From: Saururus chinensis
Lineage: Eukaryota; Streptophyta; Magnoliopsida; Piperales; Saururaceae
NCBI GenBank assembly: GCA_035235625.1
Contig: CP141143.1
Span: 2,648,501-2,712,500 of the forward strand
Direction: 5' to 3'
DNA length: 64,000 bases
The notes below the pieces were generated by a model. That model did not search any database. It had not been told where the DNA came from and saw only the letters and a list, made by a program, of their open reading frames with translations. This document shows positions 59,951 to 64,000 of the stretch, one piece after another. Position numbers and translations under genes: made by a program. Each line of letters starts with the position of its first letter. The stretch's first letter is position 1.

Positions 59951-61289
59951 TATCTCTTCGAAAGAGCAAGAATGAAGATCTACAGATTCATGTCCATGTC
60001 ACTAGCCCCAACTTATTGGTAAAAGATATTATTTGATTATGATGACTTATTCTAAATATGTAATTATATAATTGAGATTTTAAATCGAATTTGGTTATTT
60101 GTATCCTAATAAACTCTATGGTGCCTCAAGTAGAATAAAAAAAAATTACTTCTTTTTGTTCTAGTGCCCCATCTTTCATCCGTTAAATTCCTCTTACTTC
60201 CCTTAATACCTAGACTCTATAATAAACTTCAGCGATGAAGACAATGGCGAAGGCCTCCTCTGCCCTGTTTCTTTTCCTCCTTTTTTATCCTCTACCCAAT
60301 AGCCAACCACGGCTGGCTATGCTACAACCTAGAAGTTGTGGTCATGGTTGCATTTGTTAACTACAATGAGCGGTTAGATTTGGCCTGGCCTTAGTTGTTG
60401 GCCGCTACATGCTATAAGCTTACAATCAGCATCTAAATCTGGCATGGCTGCTACATGCCATAGCCAACAGTCAAATCTAATATAGTTGCGGCTGCTGACT
60501 ACTACCCATGACCAGATGGCCGCTATTGGCACTGATATTTTTGGCCTTTTTTTTACTATGTCTGGATTGGGAAAGATTTGTCCACGACCACTAAAGTTGG
60601 CGATGTCCATTAGCGATGCTTATTATTGGCACTAGAGAAGTAGATATAAGGTAAAAAAATATCAAAAAATATTTTTTTAATATAGAAGATACCTAATAGA
60701 TTTTACATAGATGGGATGAGGGTAAATGAGAAAGGACCAAAAGCCTCTTTGGAGACTAGGATGACAAGGTAACTGTAAAAGATAGATGACCAAGCTATAA
60801 ATCCTTTCAACTTCATGATAGATCTACATAATCCATCATAAAACAAGGAGCTGATGTGGGAATGTTGCGGCTTGGGACTGTTGATGCCTTCGCCTTATCA
60901 TTGACAAACTGCTCTCCCTAGTCATTCATTATGTTCATGTTCCAATTTAGTTACCAGCCCATTTGGCTGAAGATTCGGGTACTGGCTTGGGTTATATTTG
61001 ACAACACTTCACTGTTGGGCTTGTTGGGCTAATTGTATGCTCAAGAAAAATCAACAACCAGATGCCACTTCCTTACAAGCCTACCTACCTGATAAACCTT
61101 TTTGGGTTTTGGTTCGATAGAATATGTTTGCCCACATGTATTGTCCAACTAAAACCAAGTTCAAAGCGTTTAGGGGGTACATTTGTTCAGTTTTTATCAT
61201 TTTCCTTTGAAGCCCTTCTTGCCTTCCATCGATAGTTTTCCAAACATAATTTATGGTTTAATTGTCTAAGGATTTCCTAGAAGCCGAAA
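59951..61289. other. Intergenic, no gene
   Basis: Non-coding. Near 60370-60500 GCTACATGC(T/C)AT(A/T)(A/G) recurs at about 60404 and 60450, an imperfect local duplication. Confidence 0.35.
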
Positions 61290-61497
61290 AAAATGCTCTC
61301 TTTTATATTAATAGTTACATTTTAAAAAATATTAATTTTTATTAAATAATAATGGCCACATGTAAGAATATTAAAAATAAACAACCACACTTTTTTTTAA
61401 ATACCTAATTATTTAAATTTAATAAAATAAAATTATTAATATAAAATAATTTTTTTATTAAATAAAATTATTAATTTAAGATGAAAGAAGTACCAAA
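61290..61497. repeat. AT-rich foldback element of the same MITE-like family
   Basis: The left arm CTCTCTTTTATATTAATAGT and the right arm AAAATTATTAATTTAAGATG AAAGAAG are imperfect reverse complements. They share the TATATTAATAG / TTATTAATTTAAGATGAAAG words with the nest at 38930-40010. Confidence 0.55.
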
Positions 61498-63241
61498 GTA
61501 AAAGTCAAAAAGTTCGAATTAAAGCCCACTGAATATCTTTCATGCTTCATCTTCACTTGATTTGTGGTACAGTAGCCCCTTAGAGAGAGAAAATAGGAGC
61601 ATCAGTCCATCTGAAGAATGGACAGTTAGAGGCCGAAACTAAGGGTCCTATGAAAAACCTAAACAAATCTTTAAATTTCATGGACTTTTCAGATTCAGCT
61701 GCGTTCAGATTGATCAAACGCAGTTAACTCACATTTGCGAGAGGCCTTAAGATCTTAACCAAGTGTATGGAATATGGATAGCCCTTTCCCCGAAGGCTTA
61801 TGTTCTATCTGTCTCCTCTCTCTCTTTTTTATAAATAACATCCCCAGAAACTAAAGACAAAAACATGAAATAGGAGTCATCCTTTTTTAGGACCTGGGCA
61901 GCCCCGTTAAAACACGATTTGAAGAAAAACACTTATATAAAGCTACACTGATTGTTCCTAGCTTGGTTAATTGAGTGGCCGAACTTTGATAGATTTGGCT
62001 CCGGACCTTGAAGTGCTTGAATGACACAGAGCATTGCTCTCTAAACAATCACTTCTCATAGACTGATTTCTGCAGGAAAAGAATGGCCATTCAAATTGCA
62101 TAAATTTCTGCTTCTTCACCACCAATGCCTGGCTTCTCGACACTACACATGCAAGCTATAATTGAACCTTCAGGTAAGCTACGCATCTTAATGATTTTGT
62201 TTATACTAAATAAAATTATTAAAGTTTTATAATCATAATTAAGAAGTTTCTTATCTCAACAAATTAAGGTGACAATACAAATCTTATGGCTCCACTTTAG
62301 TCTTTATTGTGCTAACTCTTTTGTAAGATATAACTCTTATTTTTGTACCTTAGTAATTGTTGCGATGAATGAAACCTACAAAAAGTTGATTCAATCAAGT
62401 GTGTATGCCCTTAAGATAGAATTTGCATTTCCTATTGATACTTAGGAATCACTTGGGTATTTATCTCTGTAGATAATAAAATTCACTACACATTATAGAA
62501 GTACTTTCACATAGCGTATGTATCGAACCAACAATATGTAATTATTCTCACATAAGAATGTAATAAAATCCAATAAACGATGATTTAGAAAAATAACTTT
62601 TGGCATTTTATAAAAATCCCATTGAAGACAAGCCGCCCCGTTCAAATAGATGCATCCACCCAATAATTGATACATTTTTGTTAAGAGGAAATCAAACCCA
62701 TTTTGGGTTAAGAAAAAATCAAACGAATTTTTCTAAAAAATAATTATTATTGAACCAACCCAACCAGGCCTGGTTGGCTATGAGTGTAAATTGAACCAAA
62801 CTAAACCTAGCAGACCTAATGGATGGTGGAGGGGGCATGTATACGCATATGTGGGTTAGCACACCTAGGTACATGAGTCTAATATGTATCTTCCTCGCAA
62901 AAATAGGGTGGTTCAAAGGTCTAACTTGAAATGTCAAACTTATGTCTTATACACCAATATTATCACCATTTTTTGGGCGATGTAAGACTATTCATAATCT
63001 TCAACCAATTCACATGTGTATTCTCATTTACATTAAAATAGGTTTTAATCCACTTCCTAACAATCCCCCATATAAATGAGAATTGACTAGATAATTATGC
63101 AAAATAATGTAGATAAAACATAAAAACAAAATATTGAAAAAGCTTCTATATTGGAGAAAATGTAATTTTTGGCTTTGAACCTTCCATTGTGAAAATTATT
63201 GAGTCTAACTAATCATCGAATGTGATGTCTTGCATTGTTTA
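61498..63241. other. Intergenic, probable retroelement remnants
   Basis: No gene. The stretch before 63070 includes CCTAACAATCCCCCATATAA, a phrase often seen in plant Copia-type LTRs; ends were not found. A CT microsatellite-like run is near 61815. Confidence 0.35.
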
Positions 63242-64000
63242 TGTCACGCCCCGGCGATGCCCGACCCGAGCCGAACCCGGTCCAAGGGCCGGTCAAGCGC
63301 GCGGGGGCGACGAAGTGAACATTGAGAAAACGATCTAGCGGAAGACTTAACCCTAACCACGGGCGATTAACAGAAATACAGAGTGCGCACAATCCTTTGA
63401 GCAAGAGTATATAAAAAGGGAAGAAAAAGTGTTGCTTATCACAAAGTAAACAACAATCTCAAACTTACAAGCTTAGTTAAGTAAAGCCCTCACCGGCTCA
63501 AAATAAGTCATAAGCATCACAACTGTAAAATATGACATAATTCCAAAACAAGAACCCTACACAAAGGTCCTAAACAACAACATAACTAAGGAAAATAAAA
63601 CCACACAAAGAACTCCACGATCATATCCAAGCCACCTCCGACCTTTCCTCGAAGAGGCGATCCTGTCCGTCTGCGTGTCGCACCACGCAGCCCCAAATCA
63701 AAACACCAAAGAGGGGTGAGTTTTAACAAACTCAGCAATGGTTTTAATATCACTAACAACATCGAAAAATACGATAGCATAGCGATATACTCATTCAAAA
63801 TCAACGAATTACATGGTGCATCATTTTCTGATCACATATACATATCACCTAACACTACATCATGGTGCATAATCAACCTACATGGATGTATCTCTAACAT
63901 ACATATTCTTACATGCATAACATCAACATCAACCTGCATGGATGTATCTCTAACATACATATTCCACATGCATAACATCAACATCAACGTGCATGGATGT
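63242..64000 (+). mobile_element. Start of an LTR (Ty3/gypsy-like), cut by the window edge
   Basis: TGTCACGCCCCGGCGATGCC at 63242 marks a change from AT-rich to GC-rich sequence and is a common opening of plant gypsy LTRs, similar in form to the TATAACGTCCCC start of the solo LTR at 9776. The preceding 5 bases are GTTTA. The far end, the flanking duplication and any coding region lie beyond the window, so an intact element, solo LTR or fragment cannot be told apart. Confidence 0.5.
63877..64000 (+). repeat. Tandem array, period 55-56 bp, running off the edge
   Basis: CATGGATGT starts at 63881, 63937 and 63992. Between them the text ATCTCTAACATACATATTC and ACATGCATAACATCAACATC is repeated nearly unchanged. 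At least two units plus the start of a third are visible within the presumed LTR. Confidence 0.85.

Noticed and set aside
1-64000. tRNA, rRNA, CRISPR arrays or phage-type defence genes
   Set aside because: No tRNA-like internal promoter pair with a foldable cloverleaf, no rRNA text and no direct-repeat/spacer array were noticed; tandem repeats present have no unique spacers.

Overview
This is plant nuclear DNA, almost certainly from an angiosperm; the species cannot be named from the sequence alone. Every gene can be assembled from GT-AG exons in conserved plant families, and the AT-rich gaps hold plant-type LTR and foldback elements. All gene models were built by hand from frame, splice-site phase and family knowledge, without transcripts or a database search.

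Six protein genes are supported. In order they are: a WW-domain FNBP4-like protein (minus, 54-4832, its 3' end cut by the left edge); a half-size ABCG transporter of the Arabidopsis ABCG24/ABCG28 type (plus, 14809-26359, 14 exons, 1109 aa); a short bZIP transcription factor (plus, 28559-29639); an FHA-domain NIPP1/PPP1R8-like protein phosphatase 1 regulator (minus, 35826-37862, 413 aa); a C2-VASt-C2-GRAM-VASt protein (minus, 42340-48261, 9 exons, 1013 aa); and a type I farnesyl diphosphate synthase (minus, 51364-56841, 12 exons, 351 aa). All keep reading frame through every junction and look functional. They do not form a pathway: the neighbours are unrelated housekeeping, transport, regulatory and isoprenoid genes, so nothing suggests an operon-like or biosynthetic cluster.

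The gaps are where the unusual structure lies. Between the first two genes (about 5.1-14.5 kb) is a transposon graveyard. It holds three copies of one LTR-like repeat unit, tandem duplications, and a 1616-bp solo LTR at 9776-11391 with a perfect 5-bp target-site duplication and a TATA box. Other gaps carry a 558-bp Tourist-like MITE flanked by TAA (40603-41160), a 136-bp unit repeated three times inside inverted ends (30596-31266), a decayed Ptta/En-Spm-like transposase fragment, several AT-rich foldback elements and a dispersed hairpin family. The last intron of the farnesyl diphosphate synthase gene contains a 985-bp inverted-repeat element flanked by a 9-bp direct repeat. A new LTR begins at 63242 and runs off the right edge together with a tandem array of about 55 bp.

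Regulatory signals include small upstream ORFs ahead of the ABCG, FHA and FPPS starts, an RY (CATGCA) cluster and a G-box within a foldback upstream of the bZIP gene, and probable 5'-UTR introns in the ABCG and FHA genes. No tRNA, rRNA, CRISPR array or clearly new multi-gene system was found.
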